Origin: Natronohydrobacter sp.
Lineage (GTDB): Bacteria > Pseudomonadota > Alphaproteobacteria > Rhodobacterales > Rhodobacteraceae
Assembly: GCA_007116445.1 (NCBI GenBank)
Contig: SKIM01000087.1
Span: 1 to 6,787 of the forward strand
Reading direction: 5' to 3'
Length of the DNA: 6,787 nt
Position numbers and translations under genes: made by a program. Below, piece after piece: positions 1-5,755 of this stretch. Every line of letters starts with the position of its first letter. The first letter of the stretch is position 1. The notes below the pieces were generated by a model. That model was not told the DNA's origin. It made no database searches and worked only from the letters and a program-made list of their open reading frames with translations.

Positions 1-9
1 GCCTTCCAT
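1..9 (-). CDS. atpE: ATP synthase F0 subunit c, first three codons only (partial)
   Basis: Reading the minus strand from position 9, the codons are ATG GAA GGC (Met-Glu-Gly), after which the window ends. Subunit c proteins of Rhodobacteraceae typically begin MEG, and atpE is the expected gene after atpB. A strong ribosome binding site AAGGAGA (16-22) sits 6 nt before the ATG. Subunit c forms the membrane rotor ring of the F0 motor and carries the proton-binding carboxylate, which is outside this window. The gap to the atpB stop is 52 bp and contains nothing else I can recognise. Identity rests on position, start codon, binding site and three residues, so it is a contextual call. Confidence 0.75.
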
Positions 10-15
10 GTCTTT

Positions 16-22
16 TCTCCTT
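16..22 (-). promoter_or_regulatory. Ribosome binding site of atpE
   Basis: The minus strand reads AAGGAGA here, 6 nt before the ATG at 9-7. It is the strongest evidence that the three codons at the window edge are a real gene start. A strong site would suit the high copy number of subunit c relative to subunit a, but that link is inference. Confidence 0.7.
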
Positions 23-61
23 GAGTTGGAATTGGCAGATTGAGGTTCTGATTGCCCGCGC

Positions 62-802
62 TCAGTGCGACGGATGCAACGCGTCTTTCAGATAGACGCA
101 GGTCAGAATTGTGAAAACGTAAGCCTGGATGATCGCCACCAGCAACTCCATCGCGTAGAACGCTGTCACGGCGAGCACCGGCAGGAAGAAGAATGCGCCA
201 AGTGCCGCAGCGAAACCCGCAAAGACCTTGACCACCGCGTGGCCGGCCATCATCGCACCCGCGAGACGAATGCTGTGGCTGACAGGCCGCGCGAAATAAG
301 AGATAAGCTCGATCACTGCCAGGATCGGCCGCAGCGCAAGCGGCGCGGAACTGACCCAGAACAGGCCCAAAAACTTGGTGCCATGCAGAATGAAGCCGAG
401 CGCAGTCACCGAAAGAAAGACCGTGAAGGCCAGCACTGCTGTCACCGCGATATGCGAAGTCGTGGTGAAGGCGAAAGGAATAAGGCCAAGCAGGTTGGCA
501 AACAGCACGAACATGAACAGCGTGAAGATGAACGGGAAAAAGCGCACGGCATCCTTGCCCGATACGTCTTCGACCATCTTGTACACAAAGCCATAGGTCA
601 TTTCTGCGGCAGATTGCGCGCGGCTTGGAACCAACGCGCGACCGCGCGCGCCATAGACCATCAGCGCAGTTGCCGCGAGCACCGTGAGCGCCATCCACAA
701 CGTCACATTGGTCGGCGTATACCAGCTGACATCGCCACCGAAGAGCGCCTTGACCTCGAACTGGTCCATAGGCTTGATTGCAAGACCGCTTTCACCTGCC
801 AC
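62..802 (-). CDS. atpB: ATP synthase F0 subunit a
   Basis: Subunit a is the static proton-channel subunit of the membrane F0 sector; it passes protons to and from the subunit c ring. I place the start at a GTG (802-800), giving 246 residues, because AAGGGGA lies 8 nt upstream and the N-terminus then matches relatives, with about ten residues before PMDQF (residues 11-15). The longer ATG frame from 850 would overlap atpI by 59 nt and lacks a good binding site; ATG at 769 is a shorter alternative. Several hydrophobic helices are visible. The essential Arg is R179 in SHSIRLAG. H188 and E219 occupy the positions of E. coli E219 and H245, the known swapped pair, and Q226 matches Q252. Ala183 replaces the usual Asn (E. 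coli N214), confirmed as a GCG codon. The start overlaps the atpI stop by 11 nt, suggesting translational coupling. Confidence 0.96.
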   Translation of the reverse strand: MAGESGLAIKPMDQFEVKALFGGDVSWYTPTNVTLWMALTVLAATALMVYGARGRALVPSRAQSAAEMTYGFVYKMVEDVSGKDAVRFFPFIFTLFMFVLFANLLGLIPFAFTTTSHIAVTAVLAFTVFLSVTALGFILHGTKFLGLFWVSSAPLALRPILAVIELISYFARPVSHSIRLAGAMMAGHAVVKVFAGFAAALGAFFFLPVLAVTAFYAMELLVAIIQAYVFTILTCVYLKDALHPSH

Positions 803-1142
803 GTTCGTCGTCCCCTTGTTCCGCACCCGCTTTGCGCCGGGCTGCGTCATCTTCTGTCTCGAACTCGCGGGCAGAGCGAAGCATCGTCTTCACACCAGCC
901 ACAAAGCCCAGCAATGTCATCACGATCAGAAAGAGCGGCAAGGTGCCCAATAGCACATCCAGCCCGTATCCGATCGCAGCGCCGATGCCCAGACCGGCCA
1001 CCAGCTCCGTCACCATCCGCCACCCCACCTGGGCCATCGAATGATGATCCTGCGCAGCTTTTGGCGGTTCAAGTGTGGCCTTCATCTTCACGATCCGCGC
1101 GTCCAGCGCCCGCAATCGTTCCAGATCGTCCTGCTCGGACAT
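792..1142 (-). CDS. atpI: AtpI/AtpZ-family F0F1 ATP synthase accessory membrane protein
   Basis: A 116-residue protein of the family encoded at the head of many bacterial ATP synthase operons. Family members are reported to help assemble the c-ring or to take part in Mg2+/Ca2+ transport. The N-terminus (residues about 5-25) is charged and probably helical or coiled-coil. Two membrane helices follow (about 43-64 and 68-88) with the family's glycine-rich pattern in the first, including E46, the GLGIGAAIGYG stretch and D62. The C-terminal tail is very polar and charged. I chose ATG at 1142 because GGAGGTG lies 6 nt upstream; an in-frame ATG at 1163, seven codons earlier, has no such site. It is the first gene of the atp operon here, overlapping atpB by 11 nt. 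Sequence divergence among AtpI, AtpZ and related small proteins makes the exact subfamily less certain than the operon role. Confidence 0.88.
   Translation of the reverse strand: MSEQDDLERLRALDARIVKMKATLEPPKAAQDHHSMAQVGWRMVTELVAGLGIGAAIGYGLDVLLGTLPLFLIVMTLLGFVAGVKTMLRSAREFETEDDAARRKAGAEQGDDERGR
811..817 (-). promoter_or_regulatory. Ribosome binding site deciding the atpB GTG start
   Basis: The minus strand reads AAGGGGA, 8 nt before the GTG at 802-800. The competing ATG starts at 850 and 769 have no comparable site at a normal distance. The element lies inside the 3' end of atpI, as expected for translationally coupled genes. Confidence 0.6.
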
Positions 1143-1148
1143 GCCCGC

Positions 1149-1155
1149 CACCTCC
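1149..1155 (-). promoter_or_regulatory. Ribosome binding site deciding the atpI start
   Basis: The minus strand reads GGAGGTG, near-consensus, 6 nt before the ATG at 1142-1140. This favours that start over the upstream in-frame ATG at 1163. Confidence 0.75.
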
Positions 1156-1239
1156 GGCTGCAAGTTGGGCGGAAACTAGAAAGGCGCGGGCGCAGAGTCA
1201 AGCGTGTTAACGCTGCCGGAGGAACAATACAAGCCACTG

Positions 1240-1269
1240 ATAAAAAACGCTTTTGCCTGCACGCGTCAA
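1240..1269 (-). promoter_or_regulatory. Candidate promoter of the atpI-atpB-atpE operon
   Basis: On the minus strand a TTGACG box (1264-1269, 5 of 6 to the -35 consensus) is followed after 18 bp by TTTTAT (1240-1245, 4 of 6 to the -10 consensus). Transcription would begin near 1233, leaving a leader of about 90 nt before atpI. A second, weaker TTGACT lies nearer the gene (about 1195-1200) without a convincing -10. No promoter model or mapping data was available, so this is a pattern call. Confidence 0.4.
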
Positions 1270-1313
1270 TCCACACCTGGACCGAGCCCCCCGACAATGC
1301 AGCCGCAGCATAT

Positions 1314-1329
1314 TCAACCATATAGTTGA
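1314..1329 (+). promoter_or_regulatory. Near-perfect 16-bp palindrome, probable operator of the ArsR-type regulator
   Basis: The sequence TCAACCATATAGTTGA has 7 of 8 base pairs matching between its half-sites (the only mismatch is 1319/1324). It lies 31 bp before the regulator's ATG. It overlaps a -10-like hexamer TATAGT (1321-1326, 5 of 6 to consensus), although no good -35 is present at the matching distance. ArsR-family repressors usually bind such short dyads over their own promoter, so autoregulation is likely. It is also about 45 bp upstream of the candidate atp -35 box on the other strand, so an effect on atp transcription cannot be excluded. Confidence 0.55.
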
Positions 1330-1360
1330 CCTTTGGCCGCAGGCAGGCAAGAAGAGTGCG

Positions 1361-1747
1361 ATGCAGCCACTTGCCTCCCCATCGCTCGATCAAGTTTTCA
1401 TGGCATTGGCCGATCCGACGCGGCGGGCCATTCTGGCGATGCTGCTGGAAGATGACATGGCGGTGACTGACGTCGCGGAACCGTTCGCCATGTCACTCGC
1501 GGCGATCTCGAAACATCTCGGGATCCTGGCCGCGGCGGGATTGATCAGTCAGGAAAAGCGCGGGCGCGTGAAATGGTGCAAGCTCGAACCCGACGCGCTG
1601 CGCGAAGCCAGCATCTGGATGCAGGCCTTTGGACAGTTCGAGGCAATCAATCTCGACGCTTTCGAGCGGTTTCTCGTGCAGGAATTGCCCGAATGGTCAG
1701 CCGACTCCGAACCGGAAGCGCAGCCGTCGCCGCCCCCTTCGGCCTAG
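1361..1747 (+). CDS. ArsR/SmtB-type winged-helix transcriptional regulator
   Basis: A 128-residue DNA-binding protein. Residues about 9-30 contain the ALADPTRRAIL signature of the ArsR subgroup that often accompanies SRPBCC/AHSA1-domain genes. The recognition helix is around residues 44-56 (MSLAAISKHLG) and the wing around 64-77. The usual metal-binding ELCVCDL-type helix is absent and the only Cys is C73, so it is probably not a classic metal sensor. The tail (118-128) is rich in Pro and acidic residues. I start at ATG 1361, next to the conserved region with an AGAAGAG purine stretch 4 nt upstream; an in-frame ATG at 1253 would add 36 residues with no family resemblance and would run through the palindromic operator. 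No SRPBCC gene is adjacent. It is divergent from atpI and convergent with Anbu, with a single base between stops. Its target genes are unknown. Confidence 0.88.
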   Translation: MQPLASPSLDQVFMALADPTRRAILAMLLEDDMAVTDVAEPFAMSLAAISKHLGILAAAGLISQEKRGRVKWCKLEPDALREASIWMQAFGQFEAINLDAFERFLVQELPEWSADSEPEAQPSPPPSA

Positions 1748-1748
1748 C

Positions 1749-2471
1749 TCAGTCGATTTGCGCGAAAGCGTCGCGCAGCGCTTGCGACCAGGCCGCGGAC
1801 ATGGCGGCGAACTCCTCGTCATTCGGCTCGATCCGGCGCTGTTCGGAAATGCGCAGACTGTCAGTCTCGATGATCACCAGATCCAGTGGCATGCCGACAC
1901 TCAGATTGGAGCGCAGCGTCGAATCCATCGACAGGAGCGCAGCCTTGCGGGCCTCTTCCAGTGGCGTGTCGGCGGTGATCACACGGTCAAGAATCGGCTT
2001 GCCGTATTTATGCTCGCCGATCTGCAGATAGGGGGTGTCCTCGGTCGCCTCGATGAAATTGCCTTCGGGATAGATCAGGAACAGCCGCATGCGCCCGCCC
2101 TTGCGCTGTCCCGCGACCAGCATCGACGCGCCTGCCATCTGGTTCATCCGGTCCATCCGGGCCTTGGTCTCAGCTGTGACCTTGGAGAGCATATCGCCCA
2201 CGATACTCGCCACATCGAGCATGTTCTCGGCCAGCATGATCGAGGTTTCCGGCGTGGCTTCGGGCGCATCAATCGCCTCGGTCAGCCGCGCGAGGGTGGT
2301 CTGGGTGACCGACAGATTCCCCGCAGTCATCATCGCAATCGCGCGATCCCCGGCTTTCTCGAAGGTGAACATCTTGCGATAGGTCGAAATATTGTCCAGC
2401 CCGGCATTGGTGCGCGTATCCGACAAGAGCACCAGCCCTGCCTTCAGCAGCAACCCGACACAATAGGTCAT
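1749..2471 (-). CDS. anbu: Anbu, proteasome-type peptidase (ancestral beta-subunit family, COG3484)
   Basis: Anbu is a bacterial relative of proteasome beta subunits and HslV, an N-terminal nucleophile hydrolase that assembles into oligomers in the cytoplasm. Its physiological substrate is not established. This 240-residue protein begins MTYCVGLLL, so removal of Met exposes the catalytic Thr1. Counting from Thr1, D17 (in LLSDTRTNAG) and K32 (in TYRKMF) supply the rest of the expected Thr/Asp/Lys active site, and MTAGN (48-51) matches the substrate-channel glycine region. I start at ATG 2471 because GGAGAG lies 6 nt upstream and Thr1 must be second. The frame is open upstream to 2567, but that start would overlap the previous gene and bury the nucleophile. 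It is the last gene of the four-gene cluster, 64 bp after the transglutaminase. No AAA+ unfoldase partner is encoded in the window. Confidence 0.94.
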   Translation of the reverse strand: MTYCVGLLLKAGLVLLSDTRTNAGLDNISTYRKMFTFEKAGDRAIAMMTAGNLSVTQTTLARLTEAIDAPEATPETSIMLAENMLDVASIVGDMLSKVTAETKARMDRMNQMAGASMLVAGQRKGGRMRLFLIYPEGNFIEATEDTPYLQIGEHKYGKPILDRVITADTPLEEARKAALLSMDSTLRSNLSVGMPLDLVIIETDSLRISEQRRIEPNDEEFAAMSAAWSQALRDAFAQID

Positions 2472-2477
2472 CTCACG

Positions 2478-2483
2478 CTCTCC
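2478..2483 (-). promoter_or_regulatory. Ribosome binding site fixing the Anbu start
   Basis: The minus strand reads GGAGAG, 6 nt before ATG 2471-2469. It settles the start at the codon that places the catalytic Thr directly after Met. Confidence 0.7.
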
Positions 2484-2506
2484 AAACCCGCCCGTTCTTC
2501 CCCTTA

Positions 2507-2523
2507 GTCGCGCAAGGTGCGAC
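2507..2523 (-). other. Small inverted repeat between the transglutaminase and Anbu genes
   Basis: GTCGC (2507-2511) and GCGAC (2519-2523) can pair around a short loop. In the minus-strand transcript the stem is five pairs, then an A-C mismatch, then one more pair. No U-run follows, so it is not a normal terminator. It could be a processing or attenuation element, or chance. It occupies the only sizeable gap inside the operon. Confidence 0.25.
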
Positions 2524-2535
2524 AAGCAAGGGCGC

Positions 2536-3366
2536 TCACTGCTGCTGGCGTTGCTCTTGCGCGGCAATCTTGACTGTCACATCAAGGTCTTCCTCACTGC
2601 CACCCAGCACCAGCCCGCGAATGGGCGCTGCGTCCTGCGCATCGAAGCCTGAGCCGAGGCGGATATACTGGTCATTGGGGCAGCATTTATTCGCCGCGTC
2701 AAAACCGACCCAACCAAGACCATCGATGAAGATTTCAGCCCAGGCATGGCTTGCCTCATGCGGACTGCCATCCTCGGTCGCATTGAGATAGCCCGAGACA
2801 TAGCGCGCGGGCAGACCGGCCAGATGGGCACAGGCGATCAGGACTTGGGCGTGATCCTGGCACACCCCCTTGCCGGCGGTCATCGCATCAGCCGCTGTCG
2901 TATGCGCATCCGTGCTGCCGGGCGTGTAGGGCAAGGCCTCTGATACGGCCGCCGACAAGGCATGCGCACGCTCGAGCGCCGTCGCATCGGGCAGCGCCGA
3001 TAGCGTTGCATCGACCAGATCAATGATCGCGCGATTGGGCTCGGTGCGGATCGTCCCGCGCAGATAGGCGCGCGGCGGCACACGCTCGCGATGCCCGCGC
3101 AGGATCCCTGCAGTGTCAGTCGTCTCGACGGTGCCGCGCACGGTGACTTCGATCTGCTCCGAGCGTGCGCGCACTGAGGCTGTTTGCAGAATATCGCCCG
3201 CACCATCGCGCAGGGGCGTGCCCAGCACAGCCCCCGGCACTTCGATCGACCAGTCCAGCACACGCTGGCTGTCGCTTTTGGCTGGCGTCATGCGCAGGCT
3301 CTGGACAATGCCGCCGACAGGAGCGGCAAACACATAGCGGGTCTTGTGCAGCACGGTCAGGATCAT
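2536..3366 (-). CDS. Transglutaminase-like cysteine peptidase/amidase with bacterial transglutaminase N-terminal domain (COG1305)
   Basis: A 276-residue cytoplasmic protein with no signal peptide. Residues about 2-80 form the bacterial transglutaminase N-terminal domain, beginning MILTVLHKTRYVF. The core spans about 120-225 with the catalytic triad C169 (GKGVCQDHAQ), H207 (ASHAWAE) and D223 (VGFDAAN). The family uses this fold to hydrolyse or form amide bonds; in the Anbu cluster it is predicted to cleave or transfer a peptide modification, but the substrate is unknown. The ATG (3366-3364) overlaps the alpha-E stop in an ATGA arrangement, and GGAGAAG (3371-3377) lies 4 nt upstream, so translation is probably coupled. 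An in-frame ATG at 3402 would overlap the previous gene further and adds a non-conserved extension. The tail is Gln/Arg-rich (AAQEQRQQQ). Confidence 0.93.
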   Translation of the reverse strand: MILTVLHKTRYVFAAPVGGIVQSLRMTPAKSDSQRVLDWSIEVPGAVLGTPLRDGAGDILQTASVRARSEQIEVTVRGTVETTDTAGILRGHRERVPPRAYLRGTIRTEPNRAIIDLVDATLSALPDATALERAHALSAAVSEALPYTPGSTDAHTTAADAMTAGKGVCQDHAQVLIACAHLAGLPARYVSGYLNATEDGSPHEASHAWAEIFIDGLGWVGFDAANKCCPNDQYIRLGSGFDAQDAAPIRGLVLGGSEEDLDVTVKIAAQEQRQQQ

Positions 3367-4316
3367 CGCGCTTCTCCGATCAGATACTGGTCTTCGATGC
3401 ATTTACCCAAACCGGCATTTTCGCCGATCATGCGGCTCAGAAATTCATGCAGGCCCTCGTCGAAGACATCTTCGATACGGGCTTCAGCCAGCTCACCCAG
3501 CATGTTGCGCGCGGCTTCCTGCGCTGGGGTCGAGCGGTTGTAAACGCGCGCGAGGTGGTCCAGATGCGCGTTCAGCTCAATGCAGCAAGACAGAAGCGAG
3601 CGCGGGAATTTGGGGTTCAGGATCAGGAAATGGGCAATCTGCGCCGCGCTCAACTCGCCGCCATAGGCCCAGTTATACGCGCGATGCGCCGAGAGCGCGC
3701 GCAGGAGCGTCGTCCATTGGTAATTGTCCAGCCCCGAACCGATATAAGCCACCGAGGGCAACAAGACGTAATATTTCACGTCCAGAAGCCGGGCGGTATT
3801 GTCAGCACGCTCCAGCGCATAGCCGAGATTCATGAACCGGTAGCCATCATTGCGCAGCTGCGTCGATTCAATCGCCCCCCGGATCAGCGCCGCGGTGCGC
3901 AGGCTCCAGTCCGTCAGTTCCGGCACTTCCAGCGAGGAGCGCTCACGACGCCCCAGCGCCTTGAGTTCCTGGAAGCTGAGATTGATCGCATCCCAGACTT
4001 GCGTCGTCAGCGCGGTGCGCACGATCCGCGCGTTTTCGCGCGCCGCCGAAATACAGCTTGCGACCGAAGACGGATTATCCATATCGAAAAACAGGAAGCT
4101 CTCGATATTGCGCTGTTTCAGCTCGCCGTATTTCTCGGTGAACTGGTCGAGCGCGCCCTTGCTTTGCAAGATTGCGCTCCATTCATTGCGATAGCCCCCG
4201 CCCGAATTGGGCAGAAGCGCGTTGCGAAAACCCAGATCGAGCAGGCGCGCGGTGGTTTCCGAACGCTCCAGATAGCGGGTCATCCAGAACAGATTGGCGG
4301 CTGTGCGGCTTAGCAT
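3363..4316 (-). CDS. Alpha-E domain protein of the Anbu/ATP-grasp cluster (COG2307)
   Basis: A 317-residue, largely helical soluble protein. The alpha-E family is almost always encoded beside the COG2308 ATP-grasp protein, and its biochemical role is unknown; it may be a partner or substrate carrier for the ligase. The N-terminus MLSRTAANLFWMTRYLERSE is the family hallmark. The motif LER-[SA]-[ED]-x-TARLLD occurs twice, at residues 16-27 and 168-179, pointing to an internal duplication of the helical unit. No membrane segment or signal peptide is visible. The ATG lies one base after the ATP-grasp stop (minus strand TGAGATG), with GGAGGA (4322-4327) 5 nt upstream inside the preceding gene. The stop overlaps the transglutaminase start. 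The length is normal for the family. Confidence 0.93.
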   Translation of the reverse strand: MLSRTAANLFWMTRYLERSETTARLLDLGFRNALLPNSGGGYRNEWSAILQSKGALDQFTEKYGELKQRNIESFLFFDMDNPSSVASCISAARENARIVRTALTTQVWDAINLSFQELKALGRRERSSLEVPELTDWSLRTAALIRGAIESTQLRNDGYRFMNLGYALERADNTARLLDVKYYVLLPSVAYIGSGLDNYQWTTLLRALSAHRAYNWAYGGELSAAQIAHFLILNPKFPRSLLSCCIELNAHLDHLARVYNRSTPAQEAARNMLGELAEARIEDVFDEGLHEFLSRMIGENAGLGKCIEDQYLIGEAR

Positions 4317-4317
4317 C

Positions 4318-5736
4318 TCATTCCTCCGCGATGACCCAGGTGTCCTTGACGCCCCCGCCCTGGCTTGAATTCACGACCAGCGAACCTTCGGTCAGCGCCA
4401 CGCGCGTAAGCCCGCCTTGCACAAGCTCTATGTCGCGGCCAACCAGACAATAGGGGCGCAAGTCAACGTGGCGCGGCGCGATGCCTTCTTCCACGAAAGT
4501 CGGGCAAGTGGACAGCGCAAGCGTGGGCTGGGCGATGTAATTGGACGGGTTCGCGGCCAGTTTTGCGGCGAAGGCCTCGATCGTGGCCTTGTCTGCCTTC
4601 GGGCCGACCAACATCCCGTAGCCGCCTGAGCCATGCACTTCCTTGACCACCAGTTCGGCAATATGTTCCTGCACATATTTCAGGTCATCAGCCTTGGCGC
4701 ATTGCCATGTGGGCACATTCTCCAGGATCGGCGCTTCGCCCAGATAGAAGCGGATCATTTCGGGCACGAAAGTATAGATCGCCTTGTCATCGGCCACGCC
4801 CGCGCCGGGAGCCGAACAGATCGTCACACCGCCCGAGCGGTAGACATTCATCAGCCCCGGCACGCCCAGTGTGGAGTCAGGGCGGAAACAGAGCGGATCG
4901 AGGAAGGCATCGTCGATCCGGCGATAGATCACATCGACTTTCTGCGGGCCTTCTGTCGTGCGCATCCAGCAGAAATCGCCCTCTACGAACAGATCCTGTC
5001 CTTCGACCAGTTCAATCCCCATCAGATCGGCAAGGAAACTATGCTCGTAATAGGCCGAATTATAGTGACCCGGCGTCAGCAGCACCACTTTCGGGTCGCG
5101 CTCGCATTTTTCCGGCGCGACCGAAGCCAGCGTGCGCTTGAGGAGCCGCGCATAGCCATCGACGGGCGCGACGCGGTTTTCCTGGAAGAGATGCGGGAAC
5201 ATCCGCATCATCACTTCGCGGTTTTCCAGCATGTAGGACACGCCCGACGGCGTGCGGCAATTGTCTTCGAGCACATAAAACTGATCCGGCCCCGTGCGTA
5301 CCAGATCAATGCCGACAATATGGCTGAACACGCCCAAGGGAGGGCGGAACCCCGCAACAGCGATCTCGTAAGCCTCATTGCGATAAACCAGATCCGCTGG
5401 GATACGGCCTGCGCGGATGATTTCGCCACGGTCATAAACGTCGGACAGAAACGCGTTGAGCGCGCGGGCGCGTTGCTTTATGCCGCGCTCCAGCCTGCGC
5501 CATTCTTCCGCCGTGAAAACGCGCGGAAACATGTCAAAGGGGATCAGCCGGTCCGGGTCGCCACCTTCGCCATAGACCGCGAAGGTGATGCCATATCTGC
5601 GAAACAAGTCTTCGGCCTCGGCTTGCTTGATGGCGCGGAATTCTGCCGGCATTTTCTGATACCAGCCTTCCAGCGTCCGGTAAGGGGGCCGAAGCTTGTC
5701 GGAATCGTACATTTCATTAAAATATTGCGCAACCAT
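4318..5736 (-). CDS. Circularly permuted ATP-grasp ligase-like protein (COG2308)
   Basis: A 472-residue soluble protein whose family joins a carboxylate to an amine through an acyl-phosphate, using ATP. Its actual substrates are unproven. Conserved blocks along the chain are YGITFAVYGE (48-57), RLIPFD (63-68), LEDNCRTPSGVSYMLENR (156-173), LTPGHYNSAYYEH (220-232), VIYRRIDDAFLDP (269-281), GVADDK (313-318), VVKEVHGSGGYGM (363-375, the nucleotide-binding Lys and glycine loop), HVDLRPY (423-429) and NSSQGGGVKDTW (456-467). None of the blocks I expect is missing. I start at ATG 5736, with a modest AGG (5745-5747) 8 nt upstream; ATG 5712, eight codons in, has no binding site. It is the first gene of the operon, one base before the alpha-E gene. 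Gene context suggests it builds the peptide or amide product handled by the transglutaminase and Anbu. Confidence 0.94.
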   Translation of the reverse strand: MVAQYFNEMYDSDKLRPPYRTLEGWYQKMPAEFRAIKQAEAEDLFRRYGITFAVYGEGGDPDRLIPFDMFPRVFTAEEWRRLERGIKQRARALNAFLSDVYDRGEIIRAGRIPADLVYRNEAYEIAVAGFRPPLGVFSHIVGIDLVRTGPDQFYVLEDNCRTPSGVSYMLENREVMMRMFPHLFQENRVAPVDGYARLLKRTLASVAPEKCERDPKVVLLTPGHYNSAYYEHSFLADLMGIELVEGQDLFVEGDFCWMRTTEGPQKVDVIYRRIDDAFLDPLCFRPDSTLGVPGLMNVYRSGGVTICSAPGAGVADDKAIYTFVPEMIRFYLGEAPILENVPTWQCAKADDLKYVQEHIAELVVKEVHGSGGYGMLVGPKADKATIEAFAAKLAANPSNYIAQPTLALSTCPTFVEEGIAPRHVDLRPYCLVGRDIELVQGGLTRVALTEGSLVVNSSQGGGVKDTWVIAEE

Positions 5737-5755
5737 GTGCCAAACCTGCCTGTGT

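Noticed and set aside
65..1210. Long open frame (381 codons) on the plus strand over atpB and atpI
   Set aside because: It is antisense to two well-supported genes and its translation is rich in Arg, His and Gln with no recognisable domain, typical of the complement of a GC-rich gene.
1205..1213. Shared GTTAACGC word here and at 5795-5802, considered as a common CtrA-like half-site
   Set aside because: Only a single half-site is present at each place without the spaced second TTAA, so a shared regulator cannot be supported.
1088..1393. Open frame of 101 codons on the minus strand across the arsR/atpI intergenic region
   Set aside because: It overlaps both flanking genes and the regulatory region and has no recognisable motif or ribosome binding site.
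1800..2471. HslV as the identity of the proteasome-type gene
   Set aside because: HslV begins TTIVSV or similar and is next to hslU. This protein has the longer Anbu length, the TYCVGLLL start and the ATP-grasp/alpha-E/transglutaminase neighbours.
3165..4313. Long open frame (382 codons) on the plus strand over the transglutaminase and alpha-E genes
   Set aside because: It is an antisense shadow of two conserved genes with low-complexity, Arg/Gln-rich translation and no family resemblance.
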